From a virus: 64,000 nt of DNA. The stretch covers positions 1-64,000 of the IMG/VR virus record IMGVR_UViG_3300032164_000004; one strand, 5' to 3'. The notes under the pieces were generated by a model. The model did not search any database. It was not told where the DNA came from and saw only the letters and a list, made by a program, of their open reading frames with translations. Shown here piece by piece: positions 42,815 through 50,277 of the stretch. The translations under genes and the position numbers were made by a program. Within the stretch, counting starts at the first letter, position 1, and each line of letters begins with the position of its first letter.

Positions 42815-44189
42815 TAATATTTGTTTGATGACTGATAGTTATAAGTTTTCACATTGGAAACAATATCCGCCAGGAACACAGACGGTTTATAGTTATTTGG
42901 AGAGTCGTGGTGGAATGTTTGATCGAACGGTTTTCTTCGGATTACAATATTATTTAAAGAAGTATTTGCAAGGTGTCGTAGTTACTCCAGTTAAGGTAAT
43001 GGAAGCCAAAACGTTTGTCCATCAACATTTAGGACAAGATACATTTAATACTGAAGGTTGGTTGTATATAGCTAATGAACTTGGTGGAAACCTTCCTGTA
43101 GAGATATGTGCTGTACCCGAAGGGTATAAGCCACAGACTAATAATGTTTTAATGACCATAAGGAATACGGATCTTAGGTGTTTTTGGTTGCCGAATTATT
43201 TAGAAACATTATTGTTGAAGGTGTGGTATCCTACAACTATTGCCACTCTTTCATATAATCTGAAAGAAATATTGGAAGAATTTGCTGGTATTTGTGGTTA
43301 TGATAGTGATATAGTTAATTTTCAAATGCATGATTTTGGATATCGTGGAGTATCATCGGAAGAGAGTGCTGGATTAGGGGCTGCTGCCCATCTTTTAAAT
43401 TTTAAGGGAACGGATACTGTTGCAGGTATTAGAATGTTGCAAGAGTATTATTGTTGCGATTATATGCCAGCGTTTAGTGTTCCTGCGATGGAACATTCTA
43501 CCGTTACATCATGGGGACAAGATAGAGAGTTGGATGCATATGAAAATGCTATGGATTCTTATCCTACAGGTATATTATCTATAGTTGCTGATTCTTATGA
43601 TATTGTAAATGCCTGTTTAAATATTTTTGGAAAAAAACTTAAGGATAAAATTTTAGAACGTGATGGTAAAATTGTTATTCGTCCTGATTCTGATGATACT
43701 ATACCAACTTTGATTAAGGTTTTTAATATATTATTTGATAAGTTCGGATATATGGAAAATAGCAGAGGATATAAAGTATTACCTCCTGTTTTGGGTGTTC
43801 TCCAAGGAGATGGTATAGATTATCATATTATTAGACAAATTTTAAATGCTATGGTAGTAAATGGTATTTCCACTGAAAATATTGTATTCGGTTCGGGCGG
43901 AGCATTATTACAGAAGGTAAACAGAGATACTTTAAAGTTTGCATTTAAGGCTTCTGCCATCCAAATTGATGGTAAATGGAATGGTGTTTTTAAGACTTCG
44001 CCTGGTAAAGAATCGAAGAAAGGTATTTTATCTTTGATTAGAGATCGGAATGTATATAGGACGATGTGTTATGGAGAACCCACTATGAGTTTTGGTAATA
44101 AGTTACGTAAAGTTTTTGAGAACGGAGAGATGTATAAAACGTTTACATATGAGGATATTAAGAATAATGTGGAAAGGTGGGATTGTTAA
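42807..44189 (+). CDS. nadV: Nicotinamide phosphoribosyltransferase (NAMPT)
   Basis: 460 residues, typical NAMPT length. LMTDSYKFSHWKQYPPGT at the N-terminus, YLESRGG, FQMHDFGYRGVSSEESAGLGAAAHLLNF by positions about 172-199, SVPAMEHSTVTSWG, IVADSYDI, VIRPDSDD, LGVLQGDGID and NIVFGSGGALLQ are all family hallmarks. It converts nicotinamide and PRPP to NMN, feeding the adjacent NadM. TAATG coupling with the deaminase follows. Confidence 0.95.
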   Translation: MDDNICLMTDSYKFSHWKQYPPGTQTVYSYLESRGGMFDRTVFFGLQYYLKKYLQGVVVTPVKVMEAKTFVHQHLGQDTFNTEGWLYIANELGGNLPVEICAVPEGYKPQTNNVLMTIRNTDLRCFWLPNYLETLLLKVWYPTTIATLSYNLKEILEEFAGICGYDSDIVNFQMHDFGYRGVSSEESAGLGAAAHLLNFKGTDTVAGIRMLQEYYCCDYMPAFSVPAMEHSTVTSWGQDRELDAYENAMDSYPTGILSIVADSYDIVNACLNIFGKKLKDKILERDGKIVIRPDSDDTIPTLIKVFNILFDKFGYMENSRGYKVLPPVLGVLQGDGIDYHIIRQILNAMVVNGISTENIVFGSGGALLQKVNRDTLKFAFKASAIQIDGKWNGVFKTSPGKESKKGILSLIRDRNVYRTMCYGEPTMSFGNKLRKVFENGEMYKTFTYEDIKNNVERWDC

Positions 44190-44701
44190 TGATTCCTTCA
44201 TGGGATAGATATTTTTTCAATATTATAGATGAGATAGCGACTAGAAGTAAAGATCCTAATACTCAAGTTGGTACGGTTATTGTTGATCTGGATAATTGTA
44301 TTAGGGCAACAGGGTACAATAGTCTTCCGAGAAAGGTAAGAGATAATCCTTGTGTGGTTCCTGAGAGATTTATACGTCCTGAAAAATATTTTTGGATGGA
44401 ACACGCGGAACGTAACGCGATTTATGCATCTGCAAGAATTGGTGTACCATTAAAAGGATGTAGAATTTATTTAAATGTATACCCATGTATGGATTGTGCG
44501 AGAGCCGTGATTCAAGCCGGATTGACTGAAGTTATCATTAACCTGAATAAATATTCAAAATGGTATTCACCTCAATATACTAAGGATAATGGTAAAGTCC
44601 ATATGATGTTAACGGAAGGTTTAGTAGATATTAGTTTTTGGGATGAAGCACTAGATATGCGGAGAAATTGTCTTATTCCTCCTATATTGGATGTCAATTA
44701 A
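44189..44701 (+). CDS. cd: dCMP deaminase
   Basis: 170 residues from ATG 44189. Zinc sites MEHAERNAI and YPCMDCARAVIQAG; N-terminal SWDRYFFNIIDEIATRSKDPNTQVG, positions about 3-27, is typical. It makes dUMP for thymidylate synthesis. The gene follows the NAD salvage pair. Confidence 0.92.
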   Translation: MIPSWDRYFFNIIDEIATRSKDPNTQVGTVIVDLDNCIRATGYNSLPRKVRDNPCVVPERFIRPEKYFWMEHAERNAIYASARIGVPLKGCRIYLNVYPCMDCARAVIQAGLTEVIINLNKYSKWYSPQYTKDNGKVHMMLTEGLVDISFWDEALDMRRNCLIPPILDVN

Positions 44702-44704
44702 TAA

Positions 44705-44733
44705 TTGACTTTTTATGTTCGATGTAGTATAAT
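44705..44733 (+). promoter_or_regulatory. Sigma-70-like promoter for the RNA ligase
   Basis: TTGACT, 17-bp spacer, TATAAT. A leader of about 14 nt with GTGAG precedes ATG 44754. Confidence 0.8.
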
Positions 44734-44753
44734 TATTATGTGAGATAAAATAT

Positions 44754-45752
44754 ATGAGTCAATTTGAAGTTAAGGTTGTACCAATTAAATTGGAGAAGCA
44801 TCCTAATGCGGATAGCTTATCTTTGGTTCGTGTGTTTGATGCATATGTTTGTTGTGTCCGAACTGATGATTGGAAAGATAAAGCATTAGGTGTTTTTGTT
44901 CCACCAGATTCTATTGTACCGGATACAGAAGATTACGCATTTTTGGCTGGTCATAGACGTATTAAAGCCCATAAGTTTCGTGGTATAATGTCTCAAGGAT
45001 TACTTGTTTCAGCACCCGAAGGTTCTAAAGAAGGTGATGATGTTGCCGAACGTTTGGGTATCGAACATTATGAACCTGAATTACATGTTTTAAAAACAAT
45101 GCCGGGAAATATGGAAAGTCCGCCACCTATTACTGGTTGTGGTAGTAAATATGATATTGAGAGTTGGTTTAAATACCGTAGTATTTTTGATTCATACCCA
45201 AATATACAAGTAAGTATTACAGAAAAGATACATGGTGCAAATGCCCGTTATACTTTTCAACAAGGTAGGATGTGGGCGGCATCTAGAGCATTTTACAGGA
45301 AGTTTAATTTAAGTGATAGTTTTTGGAGAGTAACAGAGAAAAATCCTTGGATTGAAGCTTATTGTAGATTAAGTGAAAATGCCGTAATTTATGGGGAATT
45401 ATATGGTGCCGTACAAAAGTTTACGTATGGTGCTACTTCTGATAATCCTCTTTCTTTTAGGATGTTTGATATGTGGGAAAATGGGAAGTTTCAAGATTGG
45501 TCTAGAGAATTGATAGAGAGCGGATTAGTGAATGATAATCCTAATCCTAATTCTCGTATTGTTCCGATATTATATACAGGTGCTTATTCACATGATGTTG
45601 TTGAGCGATTGATGGATGGACCATCTACTATTCCTGGTGCTAAGAATATCCGAGAAGGTATTGTTATTAAACCTTTGAAAGAGATTTGGAATGATGAAAT
45701 TGGTAGGTTGATTTTAAAAGCTGTATCTCCAGTTTATTTGGAGAAATCTTGA
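44754..45752 (+). CDS. RNA ligase (DraRnl/Rnl5-like) with N-terminal OB domain
   Basis: 332 residues. Residues 1-110 form an OB-like domain (VVPIKLEKHPNADSLSLVRV, GVFVPPDSIVPDT, KFRGIMSQGLL). The nucleotidyltransferase domain follows: motif I TEKIHGANARY with the AMP-accepting Lys, AASRAFYRKF, VIYGELYGAVQKFTYG (motif IV region), and EGIVIKPLKEI (motif V). The N-terminal OB plus KxHG layout matches the Deinococcus-type ligase that seals nicked RNA. The tRNA cluster begins 6 bp downstream, and an RlaP-like gene and a Ro60 gene lie within 9 kb. RNA repair is therefore a likely role. Confidence 0.85.
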   Translation: MSQFEVKVVPIKLEKHPNADSLSLVRVFDAYVCCVRTDDWKDKALGVFVPPDSIVPDTEDYAFLAGHRRIKAHKFRGIMSQGLLVSAPEGSKEGDDVAERLGIEHYEPELHVLKTMPGNMESPPPITGCGSKYDIESWFKYRSIFDSYPNIQVSITEKIHGANARYTFQQGRMWAASRAFYRKFNLSDSFWRVTEKNPWIEAYCRLSENAVIYGELYGAVQKFTYGATSDNPLSFRMFDMWENGKFQDWSRELIESGLVNDNPNPNSRIVPILYTGAYSHDVVERLMDGPSTIPGAKNIREGIVIKPLKEIWNDEIGRLILKAVSPVYLEKS

Positions 45753-45758
45753 TGATTT

Positions 45759-45864
45759 GTGGTGGCGTGTTGGACGTGTTGGGGATGAGCATCTCATCGC
45801 CAGAGTGGTTCGAATCCACAATAGGTCTGGTTTGACCAACCGAGTTCGAGTCTCGGTCCACCAC
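45759..45864 (+). ncRNA. Aberrant 106-nt tRNA-like RNA
   Basis: The ends pair (GTGGTGG/CCACCAC) and a perfect T-arm-like hairpin (CCGAG-TTCGAGT-CTCGG) lies near the 3' end, as in tRNA. But a second T-loop-like hairpin (GTGG-TTCGAAT-CCAC), a GATGAG/CTCATC hairpin and a GGTC/GACC hairpin fill the middle. A GTTGG/CCAAC pairing could enclose all three. No normal D arm or anticodon arm can be drawn. If the central TTCGAAT is an anticodon loop it would read CGA (Ser). Alternatives are a fused pair of degenerate tRNAs or a Y-RNA with a tRNA-like module. Confidence 0.5.
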
Positions 45865-45892
45865 TTTAATTTATAGCTAAATGGAGGTTTTT

Positions 45893-46072
45893 ATGGATCT
45901 AAATGAAAGAATTGTAGTGTTTACCGCATCGATTGAGTTGGGAATTCCAGAAAGTGTTGTATCTTATAAGGATTTATTAAATTATTTCTATCAGGAATTA
46001 GAAAAACTACATATAAATGGAGTTGATGATAATATTTTTTTGGATGATGTTAAGGTTGATAGATGGTTTTAA
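45893..46072 (+). CDS. Small hypothetical protein
   Basis: 59 residues. ATG 45893 is preferred over ATG 45881 because GGAGG lies 6 bp before it. Acidic, helical (VVSYKDLLNYFYQELEKL). It stops 4 bp before tRNA-Ser. Unknown. Confidence 0.55.
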   Translation: MDLNERIVVFTASIELGIPESVVSYKDLLNYFYQELEKLHINGVDDNIFLDDVKVDRWF

Positions 46073-46076
46073 TTTT

Positions 46077-46161
46077 GGAAAATTGGCAGAGTGGGAATGC
46101 TCCGGTTTGCTAAACCGAGGACAGGGTAACACCTGCGGATGTTCGAATCATTCATTTTCCG
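46077..46161 (+). tRNA. tRNA-Ser(GCT)
   Basis: Acceptor GGAAAAT/ATTTTCC, anticodon loop TTGCTAA, long variable arm, T loop TTCGAAT, discriminator G. The 3' CC runs into the next tRNA 2 bp later. Confidence 0.9.
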
Positions 46162-46163
46162 CC

Positions 46164-46260
46164 GGAGAGGTGGTAGAGTCCGGTTTATTACACAGGTCCT
46201 GAAAACCTGAGGCCGAGTGAACAACGAGGCCCGTGGGTCCGAATCCCACCCTCTCCGCCA
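46164..46260 (+). tRNA. tRNA-Ser(TGA), with C33 and a variant T loop
   Basis: Acceptor GGAGAGG/CCTCTCC, stem CAGGT/ACCTG with loop CCTGAAA (C before the anticodon), long variable arm, T arm GTGGG-TCCGAAT-CCCAC (C at position 55), encoded CCA. Confidence 0.85.
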
Positions 46261-46267
46261 AATAGTT

Positions 46268-46435
46268 ATGAAGATTATTTTTCCGAAAAAAGACGAGATT
46301 TTAGTTTGTAAAAAATGTAAAACTGCGGTTGATCTTGCAGGTGCATTTAGTGAAGATGGTGCGATTGACGATTATTGGTGTGAAGTGTGTATAGATTATG
46401 TTGATGTGAAAATTGCTCCTATAACTCAGAATTAA
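46268..46435 (+). CDS. Small zinc-ribbon protein
   Basis: 55 residues from ATG 46268, with CKKC and CEVC pairs (LVCKKCKTAVDLAG, DDYWCEVCIDY) forming one zinc ribbon. It sits between tRNA genes. Unknown target. Confidence 0.6.
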   Translation: MKIIFPKKDEILVCKKCKTAVDLAGAFSEDGAIDDYWCEVCIDYVDVKIAPITQN

Positions 46436-46464
46436 GATAAGGCAACATACAATGTAAAAATTTT

Positions 46465-46540
46465 GTCCCTGTATCTCAACAGACTTCTAATCTGTAGTCG
46501 AGTAGTTGGATCAACGGGAGTTCGAATCTCTCCAGGGATA
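46465..46540 (+). tRNA. tRNA-Arg(TCT) with displaced arms
   Basis: 76 nt with acceptor GTCCCTG/CAGGGAT and T arm GGGAG-TTCGAAT-CTCTC. A textbook Arg anticodon arm (ACAGA-CTTCTAA-TCTGT) begins only 14 nt from the 5' end, so the anticodon is near position 22 instead of 34. A D-loop-like AGTTGGAT comes after the anticodon arm instead of before. CTC before and GAG after the anticodon arm could pair around it. Functional status uncertain. Confidence 0.6.
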
Positions 46541-46544
46541 CATT

Positions 46545-46620
46545 AGGGTCATAGTTTAATTGGCAAAACCTTGGACTTTGAATCCAAAGACTCTAGGTTC
46601 GAAACCTAGTGACCCTACCA
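46545..46620 (+). tRNA. tRNA-Gln(TTG)
   Basis: Acceptor AGGGTCA/TGACCCT, anticodon loop CTTTGAA on stem TTGGA/TCCAA, T loop TTCGAAA, encoded CCA. Confidence 0.93.
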
Positions 46621-46636
46621 ATATATAAGGAATAAT

Positions 46637-46918
46637 ATGGGAACATTAAATGCTTCGGCTGTTAGAACACAACTTTTAGATGTTAGAAATTTATCCATAC
46701 GTTTGGCTGGTTTAAATAGTGTAAGTTCGGCGGAATATCGTGCCGGAAAATTTTTAGAATTTGTGGATGAAGCTATTTTAGCTCTTGGAAAAGTAGAAAC
46801 GGAATTAGAGTTAATAGATTTAGAAGTTTCGGCTTCGGAGGCAGAAGCTGAAATTGTCCGTCAAACTAATAAGAGGAATTTTATTTTAGCGCAAATTGAA
46901 GAAAAAAGGAATTTATAA
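46637..46918 (+). CDS. Small helical hypothetical protein
   Basis: 93 residues, two long helices (FLEFVDEAILALGKVETELEL by positions, then SEAEAEIVRQTNKRNFILAQIEEKR), probably a helical hairpin or coiled coil. Ribosome-binding site AAGGAA. Unknown. Confidence 0.55.
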   Translation: MGTLNASAVRTQLLDVRNLSIRLAGLNSVSSAEYRAGKFLEFVDEAILALGKVETELELIDLEVSASEAEAEIVRQTNKRNFILAQIEEKRNL

Positions 46919-46919
46919 T

Positions 46920-47312
46920 ATGTTTGTTGTGAAAACAAAACTCGGTTTTAGTAAAATTCATGGTATTGGTGTTTTTGCAGAAGAATTTATTCATAGAGGT
47001 TCTGTGGTGCAAGTGTATGATACTATGTTAGATAAAGCGTATCCTAAGAGTATGGTAAGACATGCGAATCCTCTTTTTCAGGAATTTATTAAGCAATATG
47101 CATATTTAGATGGAGATGTGTATATTTTACTTCTTGGAGATAATGCTAGATTTTTAAATCATTCTTTATATCCAAATTTGGTTGGTTTTGTTGGAGATAA
47201 TAGAACAGATATGGCTCATAGAGATATCGATATTGGAGAAGAGTTGACGGTTAATTATTATGAATTTGATGATGAGGCGGTTTTAAAATTGGGAGCTTTT
47301 TCTAGTGGTTAA
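46920..47312 (+). CDS. SET-domain protein (putative lysine methyltransferase)
   Basis: 130 residues from ATG 46920. The main SET motifs are in order: SKIHGIGVFAEEFIHRGSVV (SET-N), DNARFLNHSLYPNL (the NHS motif) and RDIDIGEELTVNYYEFDD (GEELTxxY). Such enzymes transfer methyl groups from SAM to protein lysines. No pre- or post-SET Cys clusters are present. Its last 22 bp are also the first 22 bp of tRNA-Asp. Target unknown. A host chromatin or translation protein is possible. Confidence 0.78.
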   Translation: MFVVKTKLGFSKIHGIGVFAEEFIHRGSVVQVYDTMLDKAYPKSMVRHANPLFQEFIKQYAYLDGDVYILLLGDNARFLNHSLYPNLVGFVGDNRTDMAHRDIDIGEELTVNYYEFDDEAVLKLGAFSSG

Positions 47313-47365
47313 GATAGTTGGTTGTCAACCAACAAACAGGGGTTCAATTCCCCTAGCTCCCGCCA
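47291..47365 (+). tRNA. tRNA-Asp(GTC), overlapping the SET gene
   Basis: Acceptor GGGAGCT/AGCTCCC, anticodon loop TTGTCAA on stem GTTGG/CCAAC, T loop TTCAATT, encoded CCA. The first 22 bp encode the C-terminus of the SET protein, so RNA processing here would destroy that mRNA. Confidence 0.92.
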
Positions 47366-47449
47366 CGTATAACTTATTGAAAACAAAAGACTTGTTTTGA
47401 CATCTTTTTTAATTTTATTGATATTAGGATTTTGTAGTTTAATTAATAG

Positions 47450-47478
47450 TTGCTTTCACGTTGTAGCTGTGTTATAAT
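47450..47478 (+). promoter_or_regulatory. Sigma-70-like promoter, leaderless type
   Basis: TTGCTT, 17-bp spacer ending TGT, TATAAT. ATG 47485 starts 6 bp after the -10 box. Confidence 0.8.
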
Positions 47479-47484
47479 ATGATT

Positions 47485-47700
47485 ATGAGTACAAAAACAG
47501 TAATCAATTGTGGTGATGTTAAATATGAATTGACGCTTGGTCAAATAAAACGGATGTTGTATGCTGTTGAACATTTAGCTTTATCCGAGACAAATAAACA
47601 ATATGTTAAAGCTAAAAAGATGGCGATTAAATGTCTAACGGAACAGGGAAGAGCACCAGTTATTATCCCAGTTGGTGCTATTGTTGAGGCTGTTGCTTAA
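47485..47700 (+). CDS. Small hypothetical protein
   Basis: 71 residues from ATG 47485. KYELTLGQIKRMLYAVEHLAL suggests a helix-rich fold, and the C-terminal VIIPVGAIVEAVA is hydrophobic. Strong own promoter with ATG at the expected transcript start. tRNA-Lys follows. Unknown. Confidence 0.55.
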   Translation: MSTKTVINCGDVKYELTLGQIKRMLYAVEHLALSETNKQYVKAKKMAIKCLTEQGRAPVIIPVGAIVEAVA

Positions 47701-47713
47701 AATTGGGATTATG

Positions 47714-47787
47714 GGGCTTATAGCTCAATGGCAGAGCACATGCCTTTTAAGCATGTGATTTAGGTTCGATCCCTAGTAGGCCCACCA
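47714..47787 (+). tRNA. tRNA-Lys(TTT)
   Basis: Acceptor GGGCTTA/TAGGCCC, D arm AGCTCAATGGCAGAGC, anticodon loop CTTTTAA on CATGC/GCATG, T loop TTCGATC, encoded CCA. Confidence 0.94.
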
Positions 47788-47829
47788 AATAAAGTTTGTA
47801 TCATTAGGTACAAGACTAAAGGAAAATAT

Positions 47830-48306
47830 ATGCTAAAGATTGAAACTGAACAATATGGACTACTTACTATTGAGTTTCGGCACAATAGCGGTGATCCCGG
47901 TGTAACCCTTAAACGTAGATTGGCTGAGTATTATAGGAGTGTATCTAATCTCGAAGATCGTCGGCTTACTGGAGCCGAACACGATGAAGTTAATTCGTTT
48001 ATTGATGGTGTTTTGGATGTTGTTGATATATTGTATACTATGGATACCGTTCTTCTAGTTGATACCGGAAAACATAGATATACAGAATGTCAAATTAAGT
48101 TAGATGGTAGTTTTTATCCTGAAACCGACTCTGGTAGAACACCGGAACCCATATATAACACTTTTGGATATGCTTGGGTATTTCCTACAGATACTTTTGT
48201 TAAAGAAGATGGTAGGCTTCTTTCATTGAAAAGAGCTATGGATGAATTACCTGGAATTACACGTAAAACTCGCGCGGAAATTTGGTCGGGTTATTACAAC
48301 AGATAA
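47830..48306 (+). CDS. Hypothetical protein
   Basis: 158 residues. Strand-rich N-terminus (EQYGLLTIEFRHNS) then LAEYYRSVSNLEDRRLTGAEHDEVNSFIDGV by positions about 31-61. No motif recognised. TAATG coupling to the RlaP-like gene suggests they work together. Confidence 0.55.
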   Translation: MLKIETEQYGLLTIEFRHNSGDPGVTLKRRLAEYYRSVSNLEDRRLTGAEHDEVNSFIDGVLDVVDILYTMDTVLLVDTGKHRYTECQIKLDGSFYPETDSGRTPEPIYNTFGYAWVFPTDTFVKEDGRLLSLKRAMDELPGITRKTRAEIWSGYYNR

Positions 48307-49082
48307 TGTTACCAGAATTACATAAATCAATAAAAGATTTTGGAGGCGTGATCCTACTTCTTGGTGAAGTGGGATCACGCGCGTACGGAACTAATACTGT
48401 CGATTCTGATTATGATGTTATGGGAGTTGGTTTCGGACCAATAGATTATTATATTGGGATGAATAATTTTCATAGTAGCGGTACTTTTGAATTTCGAAAG
48501 AACGTGGACGGCATCTTAGAAGGAAGCATTTATGAAATCCGTAAATTTGTAAGGCTATGTACATCATTTAATCCTAATGTTATTCCTCTATTGTATATTA
48601 ATCCGGATAATTATTTAATTAAACATGATTATGGTTTGGATTTATTATATAGAAAGGATTTGTTTCTTTCAAAATTAGTATATAGTACGTTTGTGGGATA
48701 TGCTAAAGCACAAATGTCAAGAGCAGCACACGGAATTACTGGACGGTTGGGTTTAAGGAGAAAAGGTCTCATTGAGACATATGGTTATGATGTAAAAGCG
48801 GCGAGCCATACTATTAGACTTTTAAATATGGCGTGTGAAATTTTAACCGATGGTAAGGTTAATGTTTGTCGAACTGGTATAGATGCTGATGAATTAATCG
48901 CTATTCGCAACGGTAAATATAATTGGGATGAATTTGTTCAATTGACGGAAGAAAAATTTGAAAATGTTGAAGTAATTTGGGAACATTCTCCTTTACCAGA
49001 AAAGCCCGATGAAGAACCCATTAATAAGTTAGTTACTAATTTAATATATGATGCGGTTATTACTCAATGGAAAAAAAATTAA
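48306..49082 (+). CDS. RlaP-like nucleotidyltransferase (DNA polymerase beta superfamily)
   Basis: 258 residues from ATG 48306. The catalytic pattern LLGEVGSRAYGTNTVDSDYDVMGV has G-S-R and D-x-D, as in the predicted nucleotidyltransferase family named RlaP for its link to RNA repair loci. Further signs are EIRKFVRLCTSFNPNVIPLLY by positions and YDVKAASHTIRLLNMACEIL. It might add or repair nucleotides at RNA 3' ends. An RNA ligase, many tRNAs and a Ro60 protein lie nearby. The substrate is not known. Confidence 0.75.
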   Translation: MLPELHKSIKDFGGVILLLGEVGSRAYGTNTVDSDYDVMGVGFGPIDYYIGMNNFHSSGTFEFRKNVDGILEGSIYEIRKFVRLCTSFNPNVIPLLYINPDNYLIKHDYGLDLLYRKDLFLSKLVYSTFVGYAKAQMSRAAHGITGRLGLRRKGLIETYGYDVKAASHTIRLLNMACEILTDGKVNVCRTGIDADELIAIRNGKYNWDEFVQLTEEKFENVEVIWEHSPLPEKPDEEPINKLVTNLIYDAVITQWKKN

Positions 49083-49288
49083 TTAAGTGTTTTTTAAAAG
49101 TATTTCCTAATTATTCTCCTAAAGAATTTTTAACTTTAGGTTCTGATACTTGCGAAGAATGGGATTCTATTACTGTTATAAGATTAATTATAACTGTAGA
49201 AACTGAATTTGGAATCCGATTTACTTCCGATGAAATGGAAAAGATGGATTCTTTCCAATCATTTATGGAGGTTTTAACAAGTAGATGA
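49067..49288 (+). CDS. Acyl-carrier-protein-like protein
   Basis: 73 residues. EEWDSITVIRLIITVETEFGIRFTSDEM by positions about 31-58 is the ACP core: Asp33-Ser34 is the phosphopantetheine site and the helix after it is typical. Overlaps the previous gene and the FkbH-like gene. It needs a host phosphopantetheinyl transferase. Probably carries an acyl or glyceryl group made by the next gene. Confidence 0.75.
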   Translation: MEKKLIKCFLKVFPNYSPKEFLTLGSDTCEEWDSITVIRLIITVETEFGIRFTSDEMEKMDSFQSFMEVLTSR

Positions 49289-50277
49289 AAGGATTAATAA
49301 CAGATTTAGATAATACGCTTTGGGGTGGAGAAGCTGGAGAACAACCAAGTTATTCACTCGATACTACCGGGATGTATTCACAATACCAGAGTTTTTTGAA
49401 ACGATTACATCTTGAAGGTATACTTTTAGGAATAGCTAGTAGGAATAATCATAATCGTATTGTTCAGGTATTTGAACACAATAAACATCATTTTTTACCT
49501 TTAGATTATTTTACTTTACGGCCGAGTTGGGGGCCTAAGTATAAAACTATTACCGAAATTTTAAATACTTGGAATATATTGGCGAGTGATGTGGTATTTG
49601 TGGATGATAATCCTTTTGAAATAGCACAGGTTGAATCTGTGCATAATATCAATACAATATTATTTGATCCTAATGATTTTTGGGGGGTTATTGAAAAATT
49701 ACGAAAGTATTTCCCTAAAAAGGAAAAGATCTTATATGAGGATACTATTCGGGCTTCTAGTATAGAGCGAGGCGTTGAATTTGAAAGAGAGAAGAAGGAA
49801 TTTGATAATGAGGATAAATTTTACGATAATTTAGACCAGCATATTACGGTTTCTTATGATGTGCGGTTTTGTGAACGCTCCTTCGAATTAGCTAATAAAA
49901 CTAATCAGTTTAATATGGATGGTAAGAGATATACTTGGAAAGAATGGAATACATTAGAAGGAATAAGTTTTTCATTATCATATTCGGATAAATTTGGAGA
50001 TTTAGGTAAAATTTTGGTTTGTAGGATAGATAGTTCCGGAACTATTCGTACTTTTTGTATGAGTTGTAGGGCAATTGGTCGTCGGATAGAATATTTTGCT
50101 TTACATTTAGCGTTTGTTATGTTTGACTATATTAAATTTCCTTATATAGCAACATTTTCTAATGCTCCATTTTATAAGTTTATGAGAACGGTATTGATTG
50201 GTGAGGAACGTTTCTTTAATAAAGGTGAATTATATTTACCAAAAATATTAGATAATTGGTGTACTGATGCTGCATAA
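49285..50277 (+). CDS. FkbH-like HAD-family protein
   Basis: 330 residues. The HAD motif TDLDNTLWGG at residues 6-15, LGIASRNNHNRI and FVDDNPFEIAQV match FkbH proteins, which load a glycerate-derived unit from 1,3-bisphosphoglycerate onto an acyl carrier protein. The C-terminal half (FELANKTNQFNMDGKRYT, RTFCMSCRAIGRRIEY) matches the FkbH C-terminal region that includes a conserved Cys. Between an ACP gene and an acetyltransferase gene, with overlaps on both sides. Confidence 0.82.
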   Translation: MKGLITDLDNTLWGGEAGEQPSYSLDTTGMYSQYQSFLKRLHLEGILLGIASRNNHNRIVQVFEHNKHHFLPLDYFTLRPSWGPKYKTITEILNTWNILASDVVFVDDNPFEIAQVESVHNINTILFDPNDFWGVIEKLRKYFPKKEKILYEDTIRASSIERGVEFEREKKEFDNEDKFYDNLDQHITVSYDVRFCERSFELANKTNQFNMDGKRYTWKEWNTLEGISFSLSYSDKFGDLGKILVCRIDSSGTIRTFCMSCRAIGRRIEYFALHLAFVMFDYIKFPYIATFSNAPFYKFMRTVLIGEERFFNKGELYLPKILDNWCTDAA

